A program made the translations under genes and the position numbers. DNA of 64,000 nucleotides, taken from assembly GCA_016584305.1 (NCBI GenBank), contig JACEEZ010007196.1, positions 82,501-146,500 of the forward strand, read 5' to 3'. Of the stretch, positions 1 through 13,828 are shown piece by piece. Positions within the stretch are counted from its first letter, which is position 1. Each line of letters begins with the position of its first letter. The notes under the pieces are model-generated. The model was not told the DNA's origin. It made no database searches and saw nothing but the letters and a program-made list of their open reading frames with translations. Source of the stretch: Chionoecetes opilio (Eukaryota > Arthropoda > Malacostraca > Decapoda > Majidae).

Positions 1-706
1 ACGATTTACGCAGACCACGATAGCCTCACAATAATGTCACGCTGTCTGTAAGTATGTGTCAGGACGATCGTAAGATGGTCACAATGGAGTCATGATAGCT
101 GTAAGACTACGTCACGAATACAAAATTAACGGTAATTTTGCCGTCACGATAAAGCTACCATAACCACAATAGTGCCACGATGGTGTCATGCTTGCGTTTA
201 TCGTGACGCACTATGCATAGTATTAGGGCTATCGTGACACACTAACGGTTCTTCTCATGACACCTCGTCATGATAGACATACGACGATCAAAATATTGTC
301 ACGAAGCTGCTACATAAATAACGATAGCGTCACGATATACTTATGATAGCGCTGCGTTGGGTACAAAAATCGGCGAGCTTCCCGATTTTTTAGTGCATGC
401 ACTAACTTTTCGTGGCCTCGGCCGAGCGCGTCAGGAGCGTCATGTTCGGTCACGATGGACCCATAATCAGGACCATAACGGCGCTACTCATTGCATTGTT
501 AGCGCTATCGTGGTTCCATTATGGAATGTGTGAAGAGGGCTTTATGATATAACTTTATCGTGACTACAAAATGACCGTTAATTTTCTATTCGTGACGTAG
601 TCTTACAACTGTCATGACTCCATCGTGACCATCTTACGACCGTCATGACACATACTTTTAGGCAGCGTGACATTGTTGTGAGGCCATCGTTGTCTGCGTA
701 AATCGT
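1..706. repeat. Foldback repeat rich in CACGAT/ATCGTG words
   Basis: The arms at 1-154 and 551-706 are imperfect reverse complements: the first bases, acgatttacgcagaccacga, return inverted at the right end. The left arm starts at the window edge, so the element may extend further. The spacer is built from the same vocabulary; the 6-mer CACGAT or its complement occurs about 13 times in the first 760 bases. A further direct repeat (about 503-540 and 741-782, sharing ggttcNattatggaatgtgt) lies at the right border. No coding potential is seen. It could be a MITE or foldback transposon; the superfamily is unknown. Confidence 0.75.
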
Positions 707-795
707 GGTCAAATTTCACGATGGCGTCAATAATTGAAATAGTGGTGCTATCGTGGTTCGATTATGGAATGTGTGAAGGGAGCTTAAGCTATTGT

Positions 796-907
<112 letters not shown>

Positions 908-1142
908 GGTGTTTCAGAAAATTTGATATAATTTCGCAATCTAATAACTGGACCAATTCTCGTTCAAATCATCTAAAATTTTAACAGCATGTGTAGATAC
1001 AGCTCCGTTTTTATCCTTTCAGGTATATACATTCCATTCACTGGAAAAAAGGCGTTGTGTGCCTTTGTATGCGCGAACACAGTCGAATTTGACTGTGCAG
1101 CGTGCATTTGTGAGATAATTCGCTAAAAATGCACTAAGTGCA

Positions 1143-1320
1143 ATGCAGATTTGGACATGGCACAAAAGGTTCAGAGAGGAAGGCTGTCTGTGCAGGGCAA
1201 AAGGATCTGGACGACCACCAGTATCGGAAGAGGTGGTCGAGAGGGTTCTGGAAACATTTTTGCGAAGCCCCAGGAAGTCCATAAGAAGAGCAAGTCTGGA
1301 CACCCAGATCGAACGAGCTG
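1143..1320 (+). pseudogene. Mariner-type transposase N-terminal HTH fragment (left arm)
   Basis: The translation has an HTH-type DNA-binding start: WHKRFREEGCL, then GRPPVSEEVVERV, then LRSPRKSIRRASLDTQI. This pattern is common in arthropod mariner-like transposases. The catalytic DDE part is absent. The fragment stops at the centre of the foldback, where the same coding sequence returns on the other strand. It cannot encode an active enzyme. It survives only because it is part of the long inverted repeat. Confidence 0.75.
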
Positions 1321-1467
1321 CAGCTTGTAGGGTGTCATTCGCAAACGTTTCCTTGCCACACGCCAAACTATCGTTGGAGGAATCTGGGTGTCCAGACTTG
1401 CTCTTCTTATGGACTTCCTGGGGCTTCGCAAAAATGTTTCCAGAACCCTCTCGACCATCTCTTCCAA
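1300..1467 (-). pseudogene. Mariner-type transposase N-terminal fragment (right arm, inverted)
   Basis: The minus strand repeats the coding stretch of the left arm (VERVLETFLRSPRKS) and then continues through the foldback centre with PPTIVWRVARKRLRMTPYKL. That is the next conserved segment of this transposase type, the second helix-turn-helix. The reading then runs into inverted sequence and ends. The rest of this arm lies beyond the hAT insertion, at 7606-7931. It is non-functional. Confidence 0.7.
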
Positions 1468-1615
1468 TACTGGTGGTCGTACGCAGGGCCGGATTTAGGA
1501 GTAGGCATAGTGGGCAGCTGCCCAGGGGCCCCCACAATCAGGGGGCCCCCACAAAATGGGGCAATCTGCCAAACTGGGGCCTGGGGTCTCCACATATTAT
1601 AATTTTTGTTCTTAT

Positions 1616-2640
1616 TTATTTATTTACTTAATACTTCCTTGTATATTTATATAATAAATGTCTTTTAATCAAGGGGCCTTAATTTATAATCAAATTAATA
1701 ATTTATCTTATATCCAACTGCCTATAGCGGTAGTGTTGCTTGATTGCCCATGGCCATATTTCTAGGTTTAGAATGGTCTCCCTCTAACAGATATTAGGGA
1801 AAATGGGCACACTCAGCTGATTAAGGGGTTTAATGAGCGACCCGGGGCTGATTTTGAGGTGAGTTTTTTAGTATTTTTTTCATTTTCCATGTAATATTTG
1901 GCTACCAATTAATGATTTCTGGTGTCCATGAATACACAAAGAGTGTGCTGGTAAGGCACAGCATACTGAGATATATCTATATGTGATGAAATGAAGTAAT
2001 GAAAGTGAACTCATATGTCACAGAATGACGTAAGTGTTTGTTTACATAAAAGTGGCGTCGTATCATCGTATGGATGATCACTACAGTGGGATTTTAACAC
2101 ATTAACTGCCTATTGGGCCACCGGTGTACCGAGCAGATATTTCCTTCTTTGCGAATTGGTACATTCGTGGCCCGAATAACCCTTTTTAAAAACTTTTGCA
2201 AACATGAGTACATAGCCAATTTTTATGTACATTTGTATTTATTATGGCTATAAATGTCTTGCAACGATATCAGGTAATAAAAAATATTCATAATTGTGTA
2301 AATTAGTTAATTATGATTAGCCCAAAAATCCTTTTTCCGTGTTCATCAATTTTTTTTTTTTAATTATGTTTTCATATGATAATGTGCCCCTATAAGCTTT
2401 ATAATAAATAGGGAAAATAAAGCTTTATCAAATAAACATGCGAACTTCTTTGCATAAAAAGAAAAAATTAAACATTAAAATTTAATGCTTGATAAAATAT
2501 TATTTTAAACAAACATGCTTCCAAAAAATGCATAAAAAACTTTTGAAACACAAAGTTGTAAGGTGATTATTTTTAAAAGAAATTATAAAACGGTAACAGC
2601 CAAAAAATCGTGGGGGTTTCCAGTTGATTTAGACAAATTT
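1616..2640. repeat. Internal direct repeat of the hAT element, copy 1
   Basis: This stretch matches 3735-4690 in the same orientation along most of its length, for example around attaactgcctat and ttttccgtgt. The offset is about 2.1 kb. Copy 2 differs by many small indels and substitutions. Both are AT-rich and non-coding. This is either a tandem duplication inside the element or the trace of a second related element inserted by recombination. Confidence 0.8.
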
Positions 2641-2879
2641 GGTGTTCTGATCCGATATACATTTTTTTTGCTCTACAGGTAAACTTTTTGAGTCGCCATC
2701 CCCTCCTGACGAGTATACATATCAATATCGGGGGTTTGATTTAAATCATATTTTTTTTTGGAATATATCGATTAAAAGACAGACACGAATAAAGGGAACC
2801 AAATTTAGCAAAAAAACAATACTGTCTCCCAATTACCCTTCTAAATTTCTAAATTCAAAAATTTTAAAATTTCATTGCT

Positions 2880-3660
2880 GACACTCACTGCATCTTTCTT
2901 TTTTCTTTCAGTTTTATTGTGATGGCTTCGGCGCGACGGTCATCGGAATACCCTGATTTTCTGCTACATCGGGGACAAAACCCTGTGGGACGGGAAAAAC
3001 ATCACAGGATTTGTGAAGCGCGCCTACGGGCTTATTTTTAAAGTCAAGCTGGGTGACCAGATAAGTCCTGGGCCCCGCACACGGGGCAAGCGGGGGGAAA
3101 ATACCTCCGGCGGGGACAAAGGCGCGAAAAAACTGAATTTTGGGGTTCCGATGGTTTGGGGAGCCGTTGACCATGCATCGGTTTTGTTACTTCTGCGCCA
3201 CAATACAAAGGGCACAACCGGAAATCGGCACAGCCTCCAGTCCCCCGACCTTCATCGCCCGCCGTCCAGGTCATGCGAAAAAAATTCCTGTCCCACGTTC
3301 ACAAGTTTCCCCGACAGCGACACGAGGCCCCCATACGCGAGCGGGATATACAGAAAAAGAGTATGAAGCAAAGTGCCGCAGCCTTTCAATGTGAGTTTAA
3401 AGTTTGGTTCGGGTCTCAGCTTGTCGAGACTTCTCCGAGCTTTTGGCCCTCCAGCTCAAAGGAAAAATCTATTGGAAAAGACGGGGTTTATCACTTTTTT
3501 TTCGTAGAAGGCATGAGGCCAATGGGTATTTCTGCAGAAGGAAAAACCTCGTGTACTGCCGAATGTCCGGTCTCTTGTACACTCGCGTCTCCAATACGTC
3601 GAGAGATGGCGACTCTTATTGACAGCTGTAGCGCTCTTTGAGGTGGTGCTCCTCACAACA
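2880..3660. other. Unassigned GC-richer segment between the direct repeats
   Basis: Several overlapping short ORFs occur on both strands (for example 3273-3641 plus and 2914-3174 minus). None shows a motif I recognise, and frames change often. Base usage differs from the AT-rich flanks. It could be a decayed gene captured by the transposon or error-rich consensus. I make no functional call. Confidence 0.4.
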
Positions 3661-3734
3661 CGGGAACCAGTTCGCCCAATCCTTGCGCACGGTCCACACT
3701 CTCAAGAGAAATATAAGCATGAGTATTTGACTTA

Positions 3735-4690
3735 AATACGCCTTGTATATTTACATAATAAGAGGTCTTTTAAGTCAAGGGCCTTAATTATAATCAAATT
3801 ATAATGTATCTTATATCCAACTGCCTATGCGGTAGTGTTAGCTTGATTGCCCTGGCCATATTCTGAGGTTTAAATGGTCGAAACTCAACAGAATTTACGG
3901 GAAAATGGGTCACACTCACTGATCTAGGGTTTAATGAACGACCGGGGCTGATTTTGAGGTGAGGTTGTTTTATATTTTTTTCATTTCCTGTATGACTTTG
4001 GCTACCAATAATGATTTCTGGGTCCATGAATACCACAAAGAGTGTGCTGGTAAGGCACAGCATACTGAGAAATGCTATATGGATGAAATGAGTAATTGAA
4101 GGTGTGAACTCAATTCACAGGAATGACGTAAGTGTTTGTTACATAACAGCCAGGCGTCGTATCATCGTATAGGCTATCCAAAACTCAGTGGGATTTTAAC
4201 ACATTAACTGCCTATCTGTTCCACACGTGACCGAGCAGTATTCCTGAACTTTGCGAATTGGTACATTCGGGCCGAATACCCTTCCTTTAAAAACTTTTGC
4301 AACATGAGTAATACCAATTTTTATGTACATTTGTATTATATGGCTATAAATGCTTGCAACGATATCAGAGTAATAAACAAATATTCATAATTGTGTAAAT
4401 TAGTTAATTAAGATTAGCCGAATCCTTTTTCCGTGTCATCATTTTTTTTTTTTAATTATGTTTTCATAATGAAATGGATCTAATAAAGACATATATCAAT
4501 ATGAAAATAAAGCAGTTATTCAATAAACATGCGAAATCATCTTTTCATATAAGCAAAATTAAAAATTGAATTTTTTAATGCTTGAAAAAATATGATGGTA
4601 TAAAACAATACTGCTTCCAAAGCATAAAAACTTTGTAACAGCAAAAGCTTGTAAGGTTATTCATCTTACAAGCAATTTAATCAGTCATAA
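3735..4690. repeat. Internal direct repeat of the hAT element, copy 2
   Basis: Second copy of the stretch at 1616-2640, in direct orientation. It lies just upstream of the transposase reading frame, so it may contain the promoter or 5' leader; that is inference from position. Confidence 0.8.
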
Positions 4691-4938
4691 TGCAGCAGTA
4701 ATTAACTGTAGAAGAAAATAACATAAAACTCACGAAATGTGTTCCGTAAACAAAAATAAAAAAAAGCTAAATTGAATTATCCGAGTGTGTAATCGTTTCC
4801 CAATTTCCCATGCATTTTCCTTAGTATGAGGCATATTTTTCATTGAAACATGAAAGGCAGAGATGTGGCTGACCATCACATGCACTGCAGAAGAACTCTT
4901 CTAGCCTTGTTTGAGGCCACCCATGTATCCTTCTCCTA

Positions 4939-7237
4939 GTGATATCTTTTCGTAACATCCTCTGCATCTTTTCCTTGTGCTTCCTTGTGTATCCACAGGT
5001 GTGGATGATCCATACATACATAGATAGATCAAAAAGTAAAAGAAAAACAGAAGAAAAAGAGAAAGGTGCTGACAGTCTCCACCACAGTGATGCAACATTT
5101 TTGGAAGCTAATTCAGCAATCCAAAAAGACGCAAAAAATGTCAGTCGCAAATGCACACCAGGTATGTTTGAGCGAAGGAATCGAAATGGGGAAGTTACAA
5201 AGCGTTCTTGGCTATGTCTATCTCCAGAAAATGGGCGGGTCTACTGCTTCTATTGCAAGCTAATGGGTGCTTCGAGATCTCAGTTCACATCTGATGGGTT
5301 CTGTGACTGGAAACACGCCAATAGGGTTGCTGTCCATGAACAATCAAAGGATCACATTCAAGCAGTTTTGTCAGCAACAAGTCGTGCAATGAGAGTTGGA
5401 GGTGTAGACTCAAAGCTAACAACACAAGTGGATCAAGTTGAGCAGTATTGGTGTAGTCTTTTGAAACGACTGATTAGTGTGTTGAAATTTTTATGTGAAA
5501 GAGGCCTAGCTCTTCAAGGAGATGATGAAATAATTGGATCTCCTCATAATGGAAATTATTTAGGATTGTTAGAGCTTTTGGCCGTGCATGATGATTTCCT
5601 CAGGCAACACATACATAATCATGCCAGTCGGGGCAGTGGCCATACAAACTATTTATCTTCAACCATCTGTGAAGAAATCATCAGACTAATAGGCAATTAA
5701 GTACTCAAGGAAATAATTGCACGTATAAAGCTGTCAAAATATTACTCAATTTCTCTCGATTCAACACCTGATGAAGGTCATGTTGATCAACTAACACTGA
5801 TCTTCAGATACATGGAGCATGCATGATACACCTGTAGAGAGATTTGTAAAATGTTTACCAAATCAAGGACACAAGGCTCAAGAAATGTTTGAAGGTTTGA
5901 TGAAATTTCTAACAGACTATGATATTGACATTAAAAATTGTCGTGGGCAATCATATGATAATGCAACATCTATGAGTGGGAGATACAATGGTCTGCAAGC
6001 CAAAGCTGCAGCTAAAAATCATCATGCCGTTTGGATACCTTGTGCAGGTCACTCATTAAACCTGGTTGGAAAAGCTGCAGCTGAATGTTGTCAAGCAGCT
6101 ATCTCATATTTTGATTTTCTAGAGGCCATTTATGTGTTCTTCACAGCTTCTACACATCGTTATGCAATTCTTAGCGATTTACTGAAAAATGTAGAATCTG
6201 GCCCAGTGTCTGTACCAAAGAGGATTTCTACAGCAAGATGGTCCTGTCGAGCTGTTGCAGTGAAAGCAATTGTCCAAGGATATGTCCCAATCCGTGAAGC
6301 ACTTGCTAAAATAACTAGTGATGAGAATGAGATGAGAAAAACTCGTTATGAAGCCAGCGGTCTCCTTGAAAAGATGGACAAGCTAGAGACAGCCATTTAT
6401 GCTGTTTTTTGGCATGACATTCTTGGTAGAGTTGATGCCACAAGCCACGCATTGCAGGATCCAAAACTTGAGTTGAACACAGCAGTCGCAATGTTGAAGT
6501 CCTTGGAATGTTTTGTACGTGAAAAACGAGATCGCTTCCATGTTTATGAGGAGAAGGGGAAAGAATTGTCAGGAACCGAGGAATATTTACAGACACGCGT
6601 AAGCGCCAACGTAATGTCCTACTCAATCCATTGGATTATGGACGATCTGAAGAAGCATCACTCTCAGTCAGAAGCATTTCGCATACAGAATTTCCTTCCA
6701 GCAATTGATCAGTTCCTGAGTTCACTGGATCAACGGTTGAAGGCCTATGAAGAAATCTGTTAACTTTTTGGATTCTTGGATAAACTGCAATCATTGAATT
6801 GTGATGAAATTGAAGCAGCTGCAGCGAAATTGGTTACTGAGTACAAGACTGATCTGGATCAAACACTTGGAGTTGAACTAGTGCAGTTTGCAGCCTTCTT
6901 TACTCAATTTCTCAAAGACGAAGATGTAGAGAAAGGGAGGGCACATTTCCTTTACAAGCTGCTGATATACAAGAATGTTGTAGATACATTTCCAAATGTT
7001 GAAATAATGTTGCGGATGTACTTGGTGCTCATGGTTACAAATTGTTCTGGAGAACGTTCTTTCAGTAAAATGAAATTGATCAAAAACAGACTTCATACTA
7101 CAATGTGTCATGGCAGGCTTAGCCACCTAGCTTTGATGAGCATTGAATATGACATCCTCAGAGAAACTGACTTCCATGATTTGATCAAAAACTTTGCAAG
7201 GGCTAGATCTCGTAAAGTGCCACTGCCAGTTCTGTAA
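4939..7237 (+). pseudogene. hAT transposase, ZMYM1-like (TTF zinc finger, DUF4371, hAT C-terminal)
   Basis: The protein would cut and paste the surrounding element. The first block (4939-5700) has a TTF-type zinc finger at residues 80-140, with CFYC, a Trp and spaced His residues. The DDE-like core follows: SLDSTPD near 5750, then QSYDNATSMSG near 5950, PCAGHSLNLVG near 6045 and STARWSCR near 6230. The last block (to 7237) holds the hAT dimerisation region with NCSGERSFSKM and KNRL. Breaks are an in-frame TAA at 5698, a frameshift near 5815-5822 and an in-frame TAA at 6761. Otherwise the gene is nearly full length and closely follows the family, so it is recently dead or carries sequence errors. 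An upstream start or intron cannot be excluded. Confidence 0.88.
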
Positions 7238-7605
7238 TTAAAAGTAGCTACTGGTATTGTAAAATTCATTTTTTTCATTTGCAGATATATGGAAAATGTA
7301 GATATGCATCATAGATATTCAGACTAGTGTTGTAAACAGTAGCTATTGCTTACTTTGCTTATAAATATAACTGATAATCAATCTCTTCTCTATTGTATAC
7401 ATTGCTAAAGTTAATATACTTTCTCAATTTAGCTATGCTGATTGTTTCAAAATGCTCCTAAAAATGCTAAAATAAAAATAAAAAATCACCGGACCCCCCA
7501 GCTGCTCGGCATCTCATACTTTGTAAAATTTTGTAATGCAAGGGGGCCCCCACACAGAGGCTGCCCAGGGGCCTCCACAGGTCTAAATCCGGCCCTGGTC
7601 GTACG

Positions 7606-7931
7606 GATCCTTTTGCCCTGCACAGACAGACAGCCTTCCTCTCTGAACCTTTTGTGCCATGTCCAAATCTGCATTGCAGTTAGTGCATTTTTAGCGAACT
7701 ATCTCACAAATGCACTTGCACAGTCTTATTCGACTGTGTTCGAGCATACAAAGGCACACAACGCCTTTTCTTTTCCAGTGAATGAAATTTCTATACCTGA
7801 AAATACAAAAACATAAAACATTAAACATAGAATTTTGAGTTGTATCTACACATGCTGTTAAAATTTGAGATCATTTAAACGAGAATTGGTCAAGTTTGCG
7901 AAATTGATAATAAATTTTCTGAAGCACCCTG
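7606..7931 (-). repeat. Distal half of the mariner-like right arm
   Basis: This segment is the reverse complement of about 905-1215, including the mariner terminal repeat and the WHKRFREEGCL coding start on the minus strand. It was separated from 1375-1483 by the hAT insertion. Confidence 0.85.
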
Positions 7932-7936
7932 TCCTA

Positions 7937-9361
<1,425 letters not shown>

Positions 9362-9486
9362 AGTACACACACACTCACACACGCACACAAACAGACACGC
9401 ACGCACGCACACACACATGCACACACACGCACACACACACACACATACGCATGCATGCTTGCGCACACACACACACACACACACGC
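9362..9486. repeat. (CA)n-rich microsatellite
   Basis: Imperfect CA/CG-interrupted dinucleotide tract, mostly acacac with occasional acgc. The His-Thr ORFs and their Cys-Val shadows on the other strand are artefacts of this repeat. Confidence 0.95.
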
Positions 9487-9834
9487 AAACAAACGGTAAG
9501 TCCACGAGTCTACGGAGTAAGTGACATGCGGCAAGACGTTACCGGAGTTTCTTCCTGTAATCTAATACTCCTAAAGTGTTTTTAGCCCAAAAGCTCTCTT
9601 CAAAATGATTCAATCAACATGGAACCAAGCCGCTTACCACCTACGATTTACTTGCGATTTTTCGAGCCTACTCTCATCAAAATTGAATTTACAGTTTCGG
9701 CTACCCACAACAGACAGACACACAGACAGACACACGGCTACTCCTATAGTATATTAGATGACATCCTTGTGTTCAGTAAGAAAATCAACAATAGACAAGT
9801 TTAATAACTAGTGCAGCACATTTGGTCAGGTGAG
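9487..9834. other. No gene recognised
   Basis: Non-coding spacer with a short cagacacacagacagacacac tract at 9710-9735. The expected left end of the following hAT element is not found here. Confidence 0.45.
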
Positions 9835-11916
<2,082 letters not shown>

Positions 11917-11932
11917 GTTTACGGCGTAGGTT

Positions 11933-12551
11933 GTGGACAAGCTTTCCTCGTTGTTGGAGATGCAGCAAGCACAAGCCACAGAAGATCACCGTGTGTTGAA
12001 GGAGCTTCGGTCACGTGCGTTGGCAACCCGTGATGGTGCGAGTGGCGGAGTGGCTGATGTGGGAGCGCCAATACCCGCCCCACGTCACCATGTTAGCCGC
12101 CCCCAAGCCCAGGCCCACACAAGCTCTCTGCCAACGTGTCCCTGCATCCCATAAGGTGTGACACAGTGCATGGGCGGACTATGAGGAACTGTTGCAGCTT
12201 CGGGATCAGTACGGACCCAGCTGGCACACTTCCGGTTACTTCCGGCCTCACCCCTGAGATGCGCGGCACGTTGGCGCACGCCGTCGGCATTGCTGAAGAC
12301 GCCGATACGTCGCCAGTTAAGAATTCCCTATAACTGCCCATTGTTAGTTACAGTTCACTCCCGATACAGGTGCTGAGACGAACGTGATTGGTTTAAGTCA
12401 GCTTCGTTGTCTCGGCTTTAGTGAAAGTGATCTCTCTAACTGCCAGGATGAAGTGTTGGCTGCTAACAAGAACCGGCTGAGCCCCGTTGGCTCGTTTAAG
12501 GCCACACTTACGATCGGGACAGCCACTGGCAATACTACCTTAGTCGACTAA
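11933..12551 (+). pseudogene. LTR-retroelement gag/protease remnant
   Basis: 11933-12154 encodes a charged helical stretch (MDKLSSLLEMQQ) of the type seen at the start of arthropod Ty3/gypsy-like gag proteins. After stop codons and frame changes, 12357-12551 reads as the start of a retropepsin: Pro followed by DTGAE at 12363-12377, then a hydrophobic NVIGLSQL, ending at a TAA. The DTG triad is the aspartic protease active site. No reverse transcriptase, integrase or LTR is visible. The fragment starts 17 bp after the hAT end. It is a degraded relic. Confidence 0.65.
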
Positions 12552-13091
12552 AGGATGGTCAACCTACGCGCAGAGCGGAACTACGTCACGAGGGGGAATA
12601 TCTCTCTCTCGTTCTCTATCGCTCACTCGTCTCTCTCGCTCTCCAGATTTCAACGAGAACTAAGTTAATTTTATTGGAGCAAGTGTACTCACTCTCTCCC
12701 TTTCTCTTTATCTGTATATATATATATATATATAGGTATATATGTAGGAAATGCAAATTACTGTTTAACTTTCGCGGTGAGAGAGATCCGGATGTGAGCG
12801 GGAAAAGTTGGCGTGAGTGTTGTGTGCGGGGAGGAGGGAGGCTTGATGCGAGCCCGCGGGGAGAGAGAGCGAGACCACCGAGAGACAAGGCCTGTTACAT
12901 CGCCTGATGAAAGGCTGTGACGTCACAGCATGAGGATCCCGCGCGCGCTACGCGCGCGGGCCATGGCTCAGTGGCCATGGCTCAGTCTATTGTGTCTACA
13001 TACGAAGGCGGTCAGGGCGTGTGTATGTGGCGTACTTGTATAATTTTTGCTTTTGTTACGGCAGGAGCTATTTTTCCAAGTTACCAGCAAG
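12552..13091. other. Non-coding, CT/TA microsatellite and CpG-rich tract
   Basis: Contains tctctctc tracts at 12600-12650, a short (TA)n at 12715-12733, GA-rich sequence, then a CpG-dense palindromic stretch at 12950-12962 (gcgcgcgctacgcgcgcg) and a repeated ccatggctcag at 12961-12985. The CpG cluster directly upstream of the THAP exon could be its promoter or 5' leader; this is inference. Confidence 0.45.
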
Positions 13092-13243
13092 ATGCCGTCC
13101 TTGTGCTGTGTGCCCAATTGCAATGGGACTACAGAAAAGGCCCCAGAGTGAGTATATTCTCTTTCCCAAGAGACAAGGTGCTTGCCAGCCAGTGGCTCAG
13201 ATCAATCAAACGAGACAATTTTTCACCGACGGCCAGTAGCAGG
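13092..13243 (+). pseudogene. THAP-domain first exon with one frameshift
   Basis: The ATG at 13092 opens MPSLCCVPNCNG, the C-x(2-4)-C start of a THAP zinc-binding DNA-recognition domain. One base out of frame the domain continues with IFSFPRDK and the invariant Trp in SQWLRSIKRDNF. It ends at 13243 just before a good 5' splice site (AGG then GTGAGT). In THAP genes the remaining Cys-x2-His pair is often in the next exon, which is not visible here. The shift is one nucleotide within an AAAAGGCCCC tract (13135-13144), a likely sequencing error. It may be a real host THAP exon or one from a P-element-like transposase; no transposase core is seen nearby. Confidence 0.65.
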
Positions 13244-13399
13244 GTGAGTCTATGATCTTTGTAGTATTTGTAGTAGCTTTATTAGCTAATAATGAAAGAA
13301 GTGAGACGGTAAGTCTAGCATATCTAGCATACTTATAAGGCATACAAAACGAAATGTTTGTAGCATTAAAAATGGCGGATGTCACAAAAAATATTACTA

Positions 13400-13501
13400 A
13401 CCAGCCGCAAAGCCGCCCTTCGGGCGGACTTTTTGGCTAGCTCCTGCGGAGGGCTATTGGTGGGCCTTCGGCCCACCAAACACAGACTCTCCAGATAGCC
13501 C
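13400..13501. other. Cluster of strong hairpins with TTCG loops
   Basis: Three hairpins lie within 70 bases: CCGCCCTTCGGGCGG at 13413-13427, CTCCTGCGGAG at 13441-13451 and a 10 bp stem closed by CTTCGG-type loop at 13457-13479. GGGCTAT (13451-13457) can also pair with ATAGCCC (13495-13501) to enclose the third hairpin. Such stacked TTCG hairpins are unusual in this AT-rich setting. It could be a structured RNA or part of a transposon end; no family is recognised. Confidence 0.55.
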
Positions 13502-13554
13502 CTTCTAACTTTCCTGAAATCATGGATGTAGAAATGTATGTATTAACGCCAACC

Positions 13555-13812
13555 CATTCACATCTCCCCCAACCCATTCACTCACCCATTACCCATCACC
13601 CCCCACCCATTCACTCACCCATTACCCATCACCCCCCACCCATTCACTCACCCATTACCCATCACCACACACCCATTCACTCACCCATTACCCATCACCC
13701 CCCAACTATTCCCTCACCCATCACCCATCACCCCCCACCCATTCACTCACCCATCACCCCACACCCATTACCCATCACCCCACCCATTCACTCACCCATT
13801 ACCCATCACCCT
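13555..13812. repeat. Minisatellite, about 33 bp period
   Basis: Tandem units made of cattcactcacccattaccc followed by atcaccccccacc, with later units shorter and variable (cccatcaccc). The Pro/His/Ser/Thr ORF across it follows the repeat and is not taken as a gene. Confidence 0.95.
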
Positions 13813-13828
13813 ACATCAAGGCTTCCTC

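Larger units (their letters stand above)
1484..7597 (+). mobile_element. hAT transposon (ZMYM1-like), complete ends, 6.1 kb
   Basis: The terminal inverted repeats are perfect over 15 bp, CAGGGCCGGATTTAG at 1484 and its complement ending at 7597. The 8 bp duplication gtcgtacg flanks the element exactly (1476-1483 and 7598-7605). Eight-base duplications and CAGGG ends are typical of hAT. Subterminal tracts rich in GGGGCCCC occur at both ends. Inside are a direct repeat, an unassigned GC-rich segment at about 2880-3660, and one broken transposase gene. The insertion lies in a mariner-like element, so it is the younger of the two. Confidence 0.93.

Noticed and set aside
12136..12333. 65 aa plus-strand ORF and its minus-strand shadows
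   Set aside because: Lies between the gag-like and protease pieces of the retroelement relic in a frame that fits neither.
13555..13812. CRISPR-like array
   Set aside because: Units are directly adjacent without unique spacers and drift in length; it is a eukaryotic minisatellite.
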